A stretch of 64,000 nucleotides of DNA from Macropodus opercularis (Eukaryota; Chordata; Actinopteri; Anabantiformes; Osphronemidae): NCBI GenBank assembly GCA_030770545.1, contig CM061091.1, forward strand, positions 5,277,501 through 5,341,500, written 5' to 3'. The translations under genes and the position numbers were made by a program. This document shows, piece by piece, positions 23,301 through 34,800 of this stretch. Below the pieces are notes generated by a model. It was given only the letters and a program-made list of their open reading frames with translations. It was not told the DNA's origin and made no database searches. Numbering within the stretch: the stretch's first letter is position 1; each line of letters starts with the position of its first letter.

Positions 23301-26300
23301 AATCCATGGCCGAGTTTCACTTCTCTGCATCTCATTCAGTCAGAGGTGCTGGAGTCAGGACACAAAAGGGCATCTTTCTACTGCACTTGGGACCAGCTAA
23401 ATCAATTTTCCAGACATGATGTTAAATGTTCTGTGGAAACAAGAGCAAAAGGCATTTTCCTTTCAACAGAGGCCAGTTTTTTCAGAGCTTTTACGTTGCA
23501 TTTAGGACAAGGGATTGCATGGCTGTTCAATCCCCTTCACACAAAGTGATTTATTATAGGACAGTAACACTGAAAACAGTGTGCTCCCCATTACAACATC
23601 CCATCTACACTACTTGCCGACCTGAAGGCCTGATGGGTTGGGCATGATCGGGGAAGTATTTGGCAAACCTAATGAATGGCATAATTGATGGATTTGTAAT
23701 TGCTAAAGACATTTTAAAATATTTATTAATGGTAATATTCATATGAATAAACACCACATACGGATTATTATTAACATTATTGTTTAAATATACTTTTAGA
23801 TGTATGAATTATTCTCCCATAGAAGGTGAAAGACACAGAGACAGTAAGAGAGTGGGAGAGAGATGCTGGCATGGAACTGACTGGGTGAGTTAGGACAGAA
23901 AGTTGCCTCTAGCGTCATCCTTACTCTGGAACTGCGGACAAGGACCCACTGGGCCAATTCTTCTGTGAAAGCAAAAGGGTATATTAAAATACAAGTAATA
24001 TATACTTGTTTGCCTCTCGGTCTCTATGCCGTCTGCCTCAACGACCTGCCGCACAGGCGGACAATTTATGCAGCCGACGACAGTTCCCCCTGATCGCGCG
24101 CCAGGGCTCAGTGGAGGCAGGCCTCTTGAGCAATGGCAGTACTACTGGCACTCCATCAAAACCCAGGAAAAATCTCATTAGGACTGTGGTTCAGTGACTC
24201 CTGCTTCATCCCCCCACCCAGTACAAGAAAGCATCTTCCTGCCTGCAACAGTCACTATACTGAGCAGCACACATGAAATACCATTTAGCCAAGTAGCCAA
24301 AACAAGCAAAGAGTCAGAGACACCGAACAATGAGCGAATAGGCTTCATAGTTAAGGTCACTGACACCCACATAAATGCACAAGCAGATTCTTCTTCACAT
24401 TTACACCAGTATCTGTATATACATGAGTAATAGATAAACTAGACTACTTGACCATATGCAGTGACTGAAGCTCACACAGCATATGCTGTCTTCACATTAG
24501 GTATGTTGTGGTACACTGGAGCAGTCATCAGGGCGTCGTACTTTGTTCCAGAAACAGTTAAGTGCATGATTTTGACTTATTTAATGTAACCTGGATCGCA
24601 GCCATTAGCTACAGTTTATGAACGACTTATGGAGAAAACAGCTGTAAAACATGGGAACTTTTAAAAAGTCTACTGAACACACGGCCCCGATGTTGAAAAC
24701 CAAGAAGTAAAGCAACAAAAACAGAGCTGCAAATTAGCTTATAGGTGTAGTGTTACTTACAATAGACCTCAAGAGAGGAAATTACCGCCCACCTACAGCA
24801 TCAAAAAGAGTAAACTGAGAGACACTGGGGGGGGTTCAAAAGACCATGCAAAACTACTAGAATCTGGAGCAGCGCCTAGCCTGCAAAGTATGGTAAATGT
24901 GGCATCCTGCTGGAGGTGAAAGACAAGTCGAACAGAACACCAGTCATCAACCGACAGCCCGTTTTTTTTTTTTACAATGCAGTGTCCCTCAGCTTCTAGC
25001 AACATTAAGCAGCTTCATTCAAAGCACGTCACAGCAGTAAAATATGACGCTCAGAGATGGAGCCAAGATAGAGGGTGTTGATGTGAGGTAGTGAAGCACT
25101 GCACTGCCTGAGTGAAGCTTCAAAGGGGATCAGTTTTCACACATCAAATAAAGATCTCAGATAATCATATAGCATAGCAAAGCTGACGCGAGACAGACCC
25201 ATTTGTGGAAGGAGGGGAGATTGGGACAATTTTGAGACAACGCCTACAGACTGAGTCATGGCCAATTAATATCTGTGGATTTCTCCTGCCAAAAACATTA
25301 ATTTGAGAAACTATTAGGCTCACTTTGACATGATGGATTAAGGTACTTTCTTGAATTTTTCAGATTCTTGGGTCATTTGAGTCAATGCTTAGAACAAATC
25401 AAACAATAAAACTGATCTCCAGTCCGCAGAGGTCACAGTCCGCAAAAATATTAAAGTTGCACAATTTAAAATACCATTTTTACATTACAACAACTAAATG
25501 AATGCATCCTTCCAAATGCTCTGTTGTGTAGGTGTTTGACAACATTAGCAATCCCTAAATAACATTTAACAAAAAATGTGAGTCTGTGTGTGAGTTGACA
25601 GGCAGATGAATGACAGCAGGATGATAAAGCAGAAAGCAGAGGTTAAAGACAAAACATTGAAACGTTTAAAAGAGAGTGGACAAAACCATGCTACATTATA
25701 CGCCTGCTCTGCTGCTCACAACAGCTTCATCAAACACACACTTGGCTTCCAGAGCAGAGTGTACTGCTAACACCTTATCACAATTTTGAAGCCTTGTTTT
25801 AAACGCTTGCTTTTTTTATCATTTAAATTTGAGTGGGTAGTTAAAAAAACTCACAGAAGGACTAAGGCATAATCTGCCGTTTTATAGGGTGCATCAAAGA
25901 CAGACACTTTCTTTCCAGACTCAGTGGCCCCGTGCCTGACACCCCTCAGTCTCGGCACACCCACTTCTCTTCCTGTACCCCAGGAAGGAAATTATAGCCA
26001 TGGAGTTGGAATCCATCACTAGGCAGGTTGGAGGAGGCTGTTCTATGATTAAAGTGTGCATGGTCAGCAACACCAAGACTTAAGGGGTTTGAGGAGGCTG
26101 CACATTCCAGAGGGCTTACCACGTTAACTGTAGTTCCCGACACAGGTCGTGCAGAGATTCTCCACATACACAAACACACAGACCAGACAAACACTTTGAT
26201 GAGATAAAGCCCTGCATAAAGGAGGAGGTGTGGTTTGGTTGACATACCATGTATTAAGTCAAATTATACTGTATGTCTGTGTAAATGAACTCTCTGACTT

Positions 26301-29300
26301 CGGAGGATCAGAGGTTGCAAAGACACGTGTCTGTGCAGTGCGCGTGTGTGTACATTCGTGTGGATGTGTAAATTCTAGTACACGTGTCGCTCGCTCTCTG
26401 AATTCATCAGTTTTTTACAGGCCCTGTGAGTGGCCTGATTGGATGTCATCCTTCTGTAGCGATTGTGCACAGCCACCAGTTATTTCTCCACATCAGATTA
26501 ACATTGCAAACACTGCTGGTCACATTACCTCACCCACATCAAAGGCTGCCTCCTGAAAGGCTTAGTGGAATATTAGCAGAGATTTACAGCCCTCATCGCT
26601 ATGCTTCAGAAACATGCTGATCTGAAGTAATCTCCCTCTCCCTCTCCCTTTTTGTGTTTTATGTGTGAAGTTGGCTAACACTTTAATGACCCATTTACAA
26701 AACTTTTACACCTGCAAAGATAAGCTTTAACAACTCAACCAGCCCCTGAGGCACTCACCCTACCTGTTACTGAAAGTAACAGCCTTTATTAGCTTTTGAA
26801 AAATATGTAACCACAGCAATTAACATTTATCACACTGTTTATCAAAGCTTTATCTCAGCAGAGAGGAAGAGGATACCAGTGTCAAGATCAAGAGCTGAAC
26901 TGTGTGATCACCCCTCAAGCGGTTTAGTGCTGAGAGTCTGAGTGTGTGCAAGACAAACACTGGGCCTAACTGTTTAACTTTCTCCTAAACTTCACAGTAA
27001 AATAAACAACAGTTTCTCTGATTTATGAAATGGATGTGGCTCAGGTTTGAGCTAAAGATGAATCCTTAAAACCTAGTTCCTCCAAACAACCTTGCAACCT
27101 CACATTGCCAAGAGAAAATTGTGATTCCAAGGAAATGGAGGTCGTCTCCTGCTCGGCCTTGAATTATGACTGTTCCCCCCCTTTGAGAGTAGAACATCAC
27201 AACATTAGGGCCCTCCCATTAAAGCTCTGTTTCAAAGAATGACAAACGGCCAAATGAGAGAGACAGGAGAAGCATCTCAAAGATGCCCCACCTCATGTCC
27301 AAAAGTAAGTAAATTAAATGAATATCAGACCACTCACGGAAGAAGTTAGTTGGGTCATGAACTTAAAATGTCTAATAATGTCTTAGATGTGCACAACCCG
27401 TAAATTCAGAACATAGTTCATTCACCAGTAAGTGTTTTGAATGTATTTCACACCACTAATCCTAGTGTGCTGGAACCTGTGTAAAATAAATATTAAAGTT
27501 AAGTAAAAAACAAGCAAAGGTCTCTTAGAGAGTTTGTATAATAGTGTTAGTGTGTCTGTTACGCTGTCTAGTCGGTCTTAGCTGTTAGTCAAAGCTCCGT
27601 TAGAGGAGAGACAGTCCTCCAGTCGTCTGGGTGACTTCAGACGCCAGTGTCAAGTGCTACAAAGTGTGGGAAGAGCAGGGTTTTAGATGTCAAGTCTGCC
27701 TCAAGGGCAACGATAAAGTGACAGGCACTTTAACCTTTTACTACAGCTAGCAATAGAACAGACAATAGACTTAGACATGACCTCAAGCTCCTAAGGTTTT
27801 AATTAAAAGAACATCTCTGTATAGGATAAAAGATGATGGAAGTCTTTTCTTTTTGTGGCTTTTATTTGATCCACCCTTTTATTTAAGAACACGAACATAC
27901 TTAATAGACAATGGTTGAGGTTCATATAATGTCAGTCAGGATTGCACCCAGCTGCTTTATAAGCACAGCGAAAGAGAAAAAACTCTTAATTAAAACGAGT
28001 CTTAATTAAATAATAGAAATATAACCCAGACACTAAGACACTAATCATAAGCATGAAACTTAATCTTATAATGGCAATCAGTAGAGGGATCATGTATTAG
28101 GCTGCTGTTACAAACAAATCTGTGGACAAGCAGCTTGAAATCACCTCACTACCATTCTCCAAAGTGGCCAACTATCCCAAACTCACACACACACACACAC
28201 ACACACACAGCGTGTTTGGAGCAGACATCCGTCCAGCCACAAGCCACTACCTCTAAACATCCCTCGCATCTGACCTTAAAATCTTTATAATTACAGAGTG
28301 TGCTTCAACTTAGCAAGTAAACACAGCAGCAGAAATAGACACTTCAACTGCTATATACTGTACAAGTATGCTGGTGCCAGATGCATGTTTCTATTCATAG
28401 CTGACTGGAATTATTGGCTTGTGTCAGTCCAACACCATAACGAACCTGAGGTGTGTTACTCTGCCTCACACTGTAACCAAATTGTATTACTGATTAGCAT
28501 GCAGTGCACAACCTTATATCAGGTTATATTATAATATATTAAAGAAGTCGTGCAACTCAAATTCAGTCAGCATCACATTAGCACATCGTCTCCATAGGTT
28601 TGACAGCTCCTCTGCTCACAGTGGAGACAAAAATCACTGTTCGTGTGATCTTTGACGAAACAAAGTTGTTTTTAATCTGGCTGCAGGTATGACACACAGA
28701 GAACAAGACCACTTGTTTTGTCTTTGAATATACTTTACACTATGTTAAATCAACTATTCAACACATATCTCACTTGTTCAACTTTCGTCAAACAAGAAGG
28801 TTGTAGGTTCGGTGCGCAAGACAAATGGTCCTTCTGGAGCACTAGGTCGGCCTCCTTTACAGAGAGTCCACTGGGTAAGGTCCTTTCTTGGTTGTGCCAC
28901 CTGTGGAGCATAAACACACCAGGGCAGGACAGCTTTCCCTTCTTCAGGGCTATTCCTCTGTTTAGATTTCCTTCCACCAAAAACATCCCTTAACAGACAA
29001 TCCAGACCTCCTCTAGTCCTGGCGCCACAGGAAGAGCTGAAGAGCCCTGAAACCTCTGCCTGAGGAAGGCACAATGCTCTCCGAACTCTGTTTATCTAAG
29101 GCCACTTCCTCCTTTCCCAGTACCTCAGGTGGCCTTAAAGCTCTGGACAGCAAAGCTCTCACACACACACAAGGAGAATAAATACAGCAGCAGGGATCAT
29201 GGAAGCCATGAGTCCATCACTGGAGTTTCCCTACATCAAGTGGAAGGAAATCTGTTATAAATGTTTTATGTTTTATCTTGATCTCGCCCCATTCATCAGC

Positions 29301-32300
29301 CAATTTGAGTGCGCCGTCAAACGATTCAGCTCTTACTGCATAGCAAGGCGCGACCCGCACGGGAACGTGATTAACAAACAAGGGACAATTACTCAGGGTT
29401 TAAACACCCACTTTAACAAAGCTTGTAAGTGGGTGATTGAAATGGGCACTGAGCTCCCAGAGAAAGCACAGAGGAGCCCAACGCCATCACATGAACCACA
29501 TATAAAGTTTCTGCTGGACCGACTCATCCATGACCTTGACAACGCCACACCTATATAATACTAACTAAAAGTAATAATAGCTGCCTTCTCTTTGGTTAAG
29601 TCACCTCCCAGCTTGGTGCTTTGCTGTAATAGAATTTACCTGAACAACTTTTACAGTTGAACAATTATTATTTCATCAAAATCTGCCTTAATCCATCAAA
29701 GGAATTTTAGTCAAAGGGTTTGTTTGTTTTAGTTGAGGGGGGTCTTAAAACATTTTACCAAATTAAGATAACCATTACCAACTAAAATATTTATATAAAC
29801 ATTATACTCTTCTTCTTAAACTAACCACAAATTAATACACTATCCTGATGCTTTAAAAAACATTACGTTGGATTATGTGCTTATCATAAAACAACCCCAA
29901 TATATACTACGTTATCGCTGGCAAAGAAAATTTGACTGAATACCCAAACACACATTAACTAAATCAAACTTACTTAAAATCCTCAAATTATATAAATGCC
30001 ACCCTCAAGGGTGGAACAAAACCCTGCAGCCTAAATGTAACTGTGGATGGGGTGGTGAGAGACACTTTGATCAACAGCTCTCCTGAGCTGAGCATATATT
30101 TGGGGAAACAAAGCACAATCTCAGCTGCTAATCCCCTGAGATTCAGAGCACATTCCCGCAGAAGCCTTTGATCTCTGGAGTGCATCCGGACATCTGACTC
30201 CAGACGTGCTACACACTTACATGCACATTCATGAAGAGTTTTATACATAGATGTTCCTTATCGCAGAAATGCCAAACGTGCTGGCTGTAATGACATCTAC
30301 AAGTCAGGGTTCCTAAAGAAATGTGCTCATACAAACTTTAACCATGGTGTGGTTCTTGGCACAGAATCTCTACAACTACACTTACTACTACTAAGTTTAA
30401 TGGCAAAATGAGAATACACTGGTAAATGGTACACAGGCGATGCTTTGGCTCAAAAAGAAAGGTGGATAAACCTGATCAAATGTCTTACTCAACAAATCCT
30501 TTCTAGAAGGGACCATTCTCCGGAGAGTTATCCGCTCTGCTTTGACGCACAGGATAAACTTCTCCAGCTTTTAGTAAGCTGTGTGACATATGATACCGGA
30601 TGTGACATTAAAGCCACCTGCATGTCCTCGGACCTCCCAGTCCCCCAGCTACACTGATTTCATCCCAAGACTTCCATCCCATCTTCGCATGGGGAAAAAA
30701 AAAATCACAGAGCCCTGCTATGGCCAGGTGTTACCCCTCCTCCCCAGTGGCCTTTCTTCCCTTTAGAGTGTAGCTCCAAACTTCTCTCTCAGCCTCTTCA
30801 AAGGGCAACAACAGGCCCAGAGTCCCTTGGGACCACAGAGGGGGTAGAGCCTGGTGGGAGAGGGGCATACGTCATACAGCACGCACAAGAGGCCAGCCGG
30901 TGGGAAAAGAAAATGCATATAGTGAAAACAGAAAGAGGAAGAGGAGTCTACAGTTGAAAGGTGCTTTCAGCTTCTAGACAAGAGCCCTTGCTTTGTGAAC
31001 GCGACAAGGGGAGAAAAAGCACAACAGCAGAAGTGAAAAACGAAGGTGGCGCAAAACCTGCCATGGCTTTGTATCAGACTCGGAGGCTGAGGGAATGCAT
31101 TTAAAAGCTTTAGGCCTACTTCCAGAAAAACCTTTATGCTTTCAAAAAAATCAAAGTGCTGGCAACCAACTGTGAGACAAGGGGGTTGGGGGTAGAAGTT
31201 TCATTGTGATTCACATCTTGGTTGCCTTCTGTCATCAGATGTAGCTTTGCTTTTTTTTTTTCCTCTATGCTCAGTTGAAGTTGATAGAAGCACAGTGAAA
31301 TAAAAAAAAAGACCTTTGGAGGCAGCTTGGGAAGGCCAGGGGTGGAGGGGTTCCTTTTACTACACAGAGCGTAGGGCTTCACGGTGGAGGAGGAGCCATC
31401 AGTGTCACTACAAACACCTCCCTGAGTGGCCCACTTCAAATGCAGTCTCATTTCATCAACCACAAGCAAACAGGGCCATAGGGTAAATGCAAGAAACAGA
31501 TGGAGGCTAGGAGGCGAGAAAAGAGAAGCAGGGGGCGTGGGTGGGGGGGTTGTTAAGTCCAGAAAGGCAAAACCATTAAAAGTAATACATGACGTGCAAA
31601 AAACCTAATGGGCTGATGCTAAGAGAGGCAAACTCGTCTAGTTGTGACCAGGAAATTGGACCTCCAAGTAATGGGGTTGTGAAAACTCGCCGCCCTATGT
31701 CAGCATCAGAATTCTACAGGGTGCATGTCACATATCAAATTCATGGGTAGGTGTAGAAACCATGCTGCACACAGGGGAGAAAGTGTGCTCAGGCTCGCAT
31801 GACCTGGCTCACATGTGTTGAGACCCACAGATCCACCTGCCCACACCAGTCACTCGCTGTCTGTCACACTGCACTAAGGCGGCGTCTGACCACAGTATGA
31901 ATGGGTGCACGGTCTGCATGGAAACATCACCAAGGCCTTGAGACTTTCTCTGCCTCAGAGTTTTTTCTGCATGTGTGTTAAATCAACGTGGTGAATACAT
32001 GGAGTGTAATTAAAAGATTGGATCAAAAGAAATCCAAGCGTGGACATCCAGCCCACATTCCCCTGGACGAGCTCAGAGGACAGCTCAGATCTACAAATAG
32101 CTGTCCCACCAGGTATCCTGTGCAATGTGAACAGTCTTTAAAAGCAACAACGCCTTCTCCTACCTAGGACGAGGTTGGTTTCCACTCTCTGAGTATAGTT
32201 TAAAGAGTAGAGTATAGTTGAAATAAATTTTTAGCCACAACATTTTTTGAAGCTTTTTCAAAAACCTAATTTAAATTAACCATCTGTGCAGGAACTGACA

Positions 32301-34532
32301 CCATGTTTGACTACTCTACAGATTCTCTACAGTTTTCAGCAGTTTGTGTTCGTAGCATGATTAAGATTTCAGCTGCACTTACACAAACAAAAGGAAAAAG
32401 CAACCGCATAAATGTTGATGGCAGAAACCTTTTCATCTATTCATTTTCCCTCTGAGCTATAAAAGCCATTAGGCACCCTGACCTAACCTCCTAACTCAGA
32501 TTGTTCAAAAACATCCAGCCCTTTCAGCAGGGGTTCCTTTTCCATCCTGCGCCAAAGCTGCACACACCACCATTGGCAAAAGATGCACATAAATAGTTCC
32601 AGTAACAAAGTAATGAATGTTTGTTTTGGTCGTAATAATTTATGTTAATTGCACGGGTTTAAACGCTTAAGTTGCCCAAAGCATATGAATAAAAGTTAAG
32701 ACAAAAGCAACCTTGTAATAATTATGGCTTTCCTGCTGCAGCGGTTGACAGTAAGCTCTAGCGAATAGTTTCAGGTGTTTCTCATAGCGCCAGTCTCCCA
32801 AAAAATGTCCTGTAGACGCGGCATCTGCTGTAAGTGAGATAATGTTACTACATGAAAATGTTTATTGCGGCTTAGGATTAGCAACTTTAACACCGTGTGG
32901 GTGTAGCGTGTAAAGCCAGCAACCTCCAAGCACTCTTCAACCACACCAGCATGTCACCGTAGACGTAGAAATCGTTAAAGACCACTGCCTCTGTCATTAC
33001 TCACACCATGGGTGCTCTGTGGGCGAAGCTGAGACGTACAAAACATAATGGTGGACTTTGGACCTGACTACGGTTGGAATCATTGCCTAAGACTCTAAGT
33101 TTGATGTTTGCCATCTCTTCGCCAGCATGCCCATAAATCCTCATACCAGAGGCTAATTTTCCAAGAATCCAAACCAGTGCGTGCGGCTGGGTCTTGTTTG
33201 TGCAATAATCAGTTTAAAAACACGCTTTAACATACTATTTGCTGTTTTTGATGACGAAGGGCAACTACAAGAGCTGTCACATATTTTACAGTATTACAAA
33301 AGGCACTCTAGTTAAAATGCAAGAGGAAATTCTGAATAGACAAAGTATTTCTGCGCAAAGTGTCAGATTGTGGGTGGAGGAACTGATTTTCCCTTTATTT
33401 CATGATAGGCCCCAGTTCCTCAAACATGCTGCCTTTGAGGAAGGCATTGCTAACCAAAGAGGCTTAAGGCTCCTCTGAAGCAATTCCAAAGGATTTCCCC
33501 ACACGACGACAACAGCACAGTGTTTACGGCAATGCCAAAATACAAAACAAGCATGACCTCCAACATATTTCCAGAGCTTTCACAATCCATACTTGTCACC
33601 ACACTGTCACAATGCAATGCTTTCAACTGAAGCTTGATCTATTGTTACCTAAAATATTCCTTCTGCTCAACAGAGAGGATGATACTAACATTTGTTAGAG
33701 CTCTACCAACGCAAAATTCATTTCACTACCGTCCCTGTAAAACACACTGCAGCTGAGCCAGTTCCTGCAGGTTGACTGTGTAAAGCGCGCATCACTATCC
33801 CACCGTCCTCGTCTCGCTCAAAGTTTGTCCAAAGTTTTCACAAAGTTTGACAGGACTTTCGAGTGCGATAGTAAAAATTTAGTTGCTACTGCGCGCGCAG
33901 TTTTTTTTTTTTTTAAAAACGCAGCAAACCCCGTTTAATTAAAATCACACGAAACGCCACAGAGAGACCTGAAAACCCTCTTTTATAACACGTTTGAGTA
34001 TTTCTAGTGCTTCGCCTCACCGCAAATAAGCAAACCTCGTACTCACCCGAGCAGTCAAACCGCAGCTATTCTTGGGGTGACAGTCCTGCGGCTCGAGGCG
34101 AGCGCTCGTGCAGTAGTACTTCTGCTTCACGAGCCAGTCGTCGATCCCCTTCCTCGCCAAACAGGCGTTGACTACGAAGCTGTCGCCTGCAACAAAGAAG
34201 CGCGTTAGTAGCACCTATAAACTCCGCGGACGTCTCCCGTTAAGCCCCATCTTCAAAGAGAGTTGACTCTGGAAACTGCTACGTTGTTCACAAACTCGCC
34301 GAATAGTTCAGAAAATATTTGTGCGTGCGTGTACTACGGAGTAACAAACAGGCGCGCTTACCTTCTGGACTCTCCCTCGGTTTACAAATAGCCGCTTGGG
34401 ACACAAAAACAAAAGAAATGAGACAATGAATCCGGTTACTCGAAAGTGTCGCGCCAGCAGAGGAACGGCTACAGCTGTGATTTCCCCTCAGGAATAACAA
34501 ACCTTACCATGTTTCGAGTGCAGTTTACCCAT
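13815..34532 (-). CDS. nkd1: NKD1: naked cuticle homolog 1, Dishevelled-binding Wnt antagonist
   Basis: Cytoplasmic and membrane-tethered feedback inhibitor of Wnt signalling; in vertebrates it binds the Dishevelled PDZ/basic region through its EF-hand region. Ten coding exons were rebuilt, all phases matching: 34508-34532, 34362-34394, 34047-34186, 21039-21096, 17905-18008, 17690-17785, 16321-16468, 15400-15481, 14875-15002 and 13815-14347. They total 1347 bp, or 448 residues (human 470). N-terminus MGKLHSK carries Gly2, the myristoylation site in this family. The EF-hand loop DFDNNGKVTRED is at residues about 142-153. HCVDEN..ERRNHYLDLAGIENYTS is conserved, as is the basic TRSRSHEPE. The protein ends in a His-rich tail (HEHHHHHEHHHHYHHFYQS) nearly identical to human. 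NKD1 matches better than NKD2 in the VALPPEKTD segment and tail. No disabling lesion was seen. Confidence 0.96.
14875..15002 (-). CDS. nkd1: nkd1 coding exon 9
   Basis: Encodes RHHSDHHTQPGCQRHCVDEN then LERRNHYLDLAGIENYTSRF. Human has YHHCVDENIERRNHYLDLAG, then IENYTSQFG. Acceptor is GTGTCCGCAG and donor GTGAGTGG. Confidence 0.95.
15400..15481 (-). CDS. nkd1: nkd1 coding exon 8 (82 bp, poorly conserved linker)
   Basis: Encodes MSHPREKNDKCIEDPKSADK then KTRAVL. Similarity to mammals is weak. The acceptor ATATACGCAG, donor GTAAATTC and exact two-sided phase fit (DM.. from the previous exon, ..LR into the next) support it. Confidence 0.82.
16321..16468 (-). CDS. nkd1: nkd1 coding exon 7
   Basis: Encodes DITSLLHTIYEVVDASVNHS then PSSSKTLRVKLSLAPDSSQR and RSCTQGVT. 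Human has DITSLLHTIYEVVDSSVNHSP at the start. Acceptor is TCCTGCAG and donor GTAAAGCC. It supplies the last EF-loop residue and the exiting helix. Confidence 0.94.
17690..17785 (-). CDS. nkd1: nkd1 coding exon 6, most of the EF-hand
   Basis: Encodes ELECAVSVEEDNRQEWTFTL then YDFDNNGKVTRE, 32 codons in phase 0 at both ends. Human has EEDSRQEWTFTLYDFDNNGK. Acceptor is CTGTTTCAG and donor GTATTAAT. The intron interrupts the Ca-loop just before its twelfth residue. Confidence 0.95.
17905..18008 (-). CDS. nkd1: nkd1 coding exon 5
   Basis: Completes Val and encodes ALPPEKTDSCCVEGKMQERD.. ending KQLQFE. Human has ALPPEKTD and, further on, KKQLKFE, so the ends match while the middle is shorter. Acceptor is GTCGCTGCAG and donor GTGAGTGT. 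Confidence 0.92.
18009..20286 (-). other. nkd1 intron 4, first part: no other gene seen
   Basis: Non-coding by inspection. Contains one TCF/LEF-type site at 19313-19321 (AGATCAAAGC on plus) and a repeated 'gggttcacactgagag' at 18420 and 18766. Confidence 0.5.
20287..20420 (+). repeat. Dispersed teleost repeat with 'cagctttattagccaa' core
   Basis: The string 'atcagaatcagctttattag' followed by 'ccaaatgtgt' and 'gatacaaagaattagactct' matches a repeat common in fish, usually read as 'aatcagctttattggccaag' and then 'acaaggaatttgact'. No coding potential. Inserted in nkd1 intron 4. Confidence 0.65.
21039..21096 (-). CDS. nkd1: nkd1 coding exon 4 (58 bp)
   Basis: Encodes DSMDEACAEGMGEEHYRLE plus the first base of Val. 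The end matches human EEDDFRLEV just before the ALPPEK block. Acceptor is TTGCTCTTTAG. The donor, GTTGGTTC, departs from GTAAGT. Phase fits both neighbours exactly, which supports this call in the absence of any other candidate in 13 kb. Confidence 0.78.
21540..21995. repeat. Diverged tandem duplication, unit about 290 bp
   Basis: Shared landmarks recur in order about 290 bp apart: 'cccctccgct' (21542 and 21830), 'aaacagtaaccctg' against 'aaacagtgaccctg', 'tattatggcttttcag' against 'cattatggctattcag', and 'gaagctgtggc' against 'gactctgtggca'. This may be two old copies of an unnamed element. Confidence 0.5.
28183..28209. repeat. CA dinucleotide microsatellite
   Basis: About thirteen uninterrupted CA units. 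Confidence 0.95.
29199..29558 (+). CDS. Unrecognised single-exon ORF, 119 codons, antisense inside nkd1 intron 3
   Basis: I do not recognise this protein. It opens MEAMSPSLEFPYIKWKEICY and continues with an aromatic, Cys-containing segment (KCFMFYLDLAPFISQFECAV). A basic middle (FSSYCIARRDPHGNVINK) and an amphipathic end (KFLLDRLIHDLDN) follow. There is no signal peptide or long membrane segment. The start has a strong context (A at -3, G at +4). Many codons end in C or G (GAC, AAC, ATC, CTG, AAG) against an AT-rich background, which is unlike random open frames here. No transposon motif was found. A chance ORF, a retrogene or a lineage-specific small gene all remain possible. Confidence 0.35.
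   Translation: MEAMSPSLEFPYIKWKEICYKCFMFYLDLAPFISQFECAVKRFSSYCIARRDPHGNVINKQGTITQGLNTHFNKACKWVIEMGTELPEKAQRSPTPSHEPHIKFLLDRLIHDLDNATPI
33819..33851. repeat. Three 11-bp tandem CAAAGTTT units in nkd1 intron 3
   Basis: CAAAG cores start at 33819, 33830 and 33841, each followed by TTT, at an exact 11-bp period. The tract sits about 200 bp inside intron 3. The core resembles the HMG-box motif of TCF/SOX factors, but the flanks are imperfect. Confidence 0.6.
34047..34186 (-). CDS. nkd1: nkd1 coding exon 3
   Basis: Encodes DSFVVNACLARKGIDDWLVK and a Cys-containing tail ending NSCGLTAR; human has DSFAVSAAWARKGIEEWI. Acceptor is TTTGTTGCAG and donor GTGAGTACG, ending in phase 0. The second half diverges from mammals. 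Confidence 0.92.
34362..34394 (-). CDS. nkd1: nkd1 coding exon 2 (33-bp micro-exon)
   Basis: Encodes AAICKPRESPEG across its joins; human has AAVCKRRESPEG. Acceptor is GTGTCCCAAG and donor GTAAGCG. The small size and exact phase agree with the human product. Confidence 0.9.
34508..34532 (-). CDS. nkd1: nkd1 coding exon 1
   Basis: ATG plus 22 bases encode MGKLHSKH and the first base of Ala. The context is favourable (A at -3, G at +4) and the donor is GTAAGGT. Gly2 is the expected N-myristoylation site. The 5'UTR continues upstream for an unknown length. Confidence 0.92.
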
Positions 34533-34800
34533 TTCTATGCATCGAGTTGGACTTGAAAACCATCAGATGAATATAATCCAAAGGCAAAACAGAAACAGGC
34601 TACGATATCCAGACGCGGGGCGTCCGTGGAGACCGACGGCAGACTGCGCTCAGTACAAGTCTGTGGGATTGGAGAGCGGAGCGAGCCTTTGATCCCGAGC
34701 GCCGCCGCTGAGAGGACGCGCAAAAGGAAATGTCCCACTTCCTGTCAGCGCTTTCAGTATAAAACACGGACTTGCCGGTCGTTGCGTTAAAGAACAACGT
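34533..34800 (-). promoter_or_regulatory. nkd1: nkd1 5'UTR/promoter, CpG-rich, with TCF/LEF motif
   Basis: The block from about 33.8 to 34.8 kb is visibly rich in CG dinucleotides compared with the flanks, as expected of a CpG-type vertebrate promoter. No minus-strand TATA box was seen. A full TCF/LEF match (GATCAAAGG on the gene's strand) lies at 34686-34694, about 155 bp upstream of the ATG. The transcription start is not determined. Confidence 0.65.
34686..34694 (-). promoter_or_regulatory. Candidate TCF/LEF binding site in nkd1 promoter
   Basis: CCTTTGATC on the plus strand fits the SCTTTGATS consensus exactly. NKD1 is a known Wnt/beta-catenin target in vertebrates, so a promoter-proximal site is functionally plausible. 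Confidence 0.55.

Larger units (their letters stand above)
21097..34046 (-). other. nkd1: nkd1 intron 3 (12.95 kb)
   Basis: Largest intron of the gene. It contains a diverged tandem duplication (21540-21995), a CA microsatellite, an unrecognised plus-strand ORF (29199-29558), TCF/LEF-type sites at 26537 and 29694, and the 11-bp CAAAGTTT tract near its 5' end. No missing nkd1 exon is required, because exon 3 joins exon 4 in phase 0. Confidence 0.6.

Noticed and set aside
28778..29074. Minus-strand 98-codon frame beside the unknown ORF
   Set aside because: No family similarity, ordinary codon pattern and overlapping frames on both strands; treated as a chance opening.
29178..29184. 'ataaata' as a TATA box for the unknown ORF
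   Set aside because: It lies only about 20 bases before the ATG, so it would start transcription at or past the start codon.
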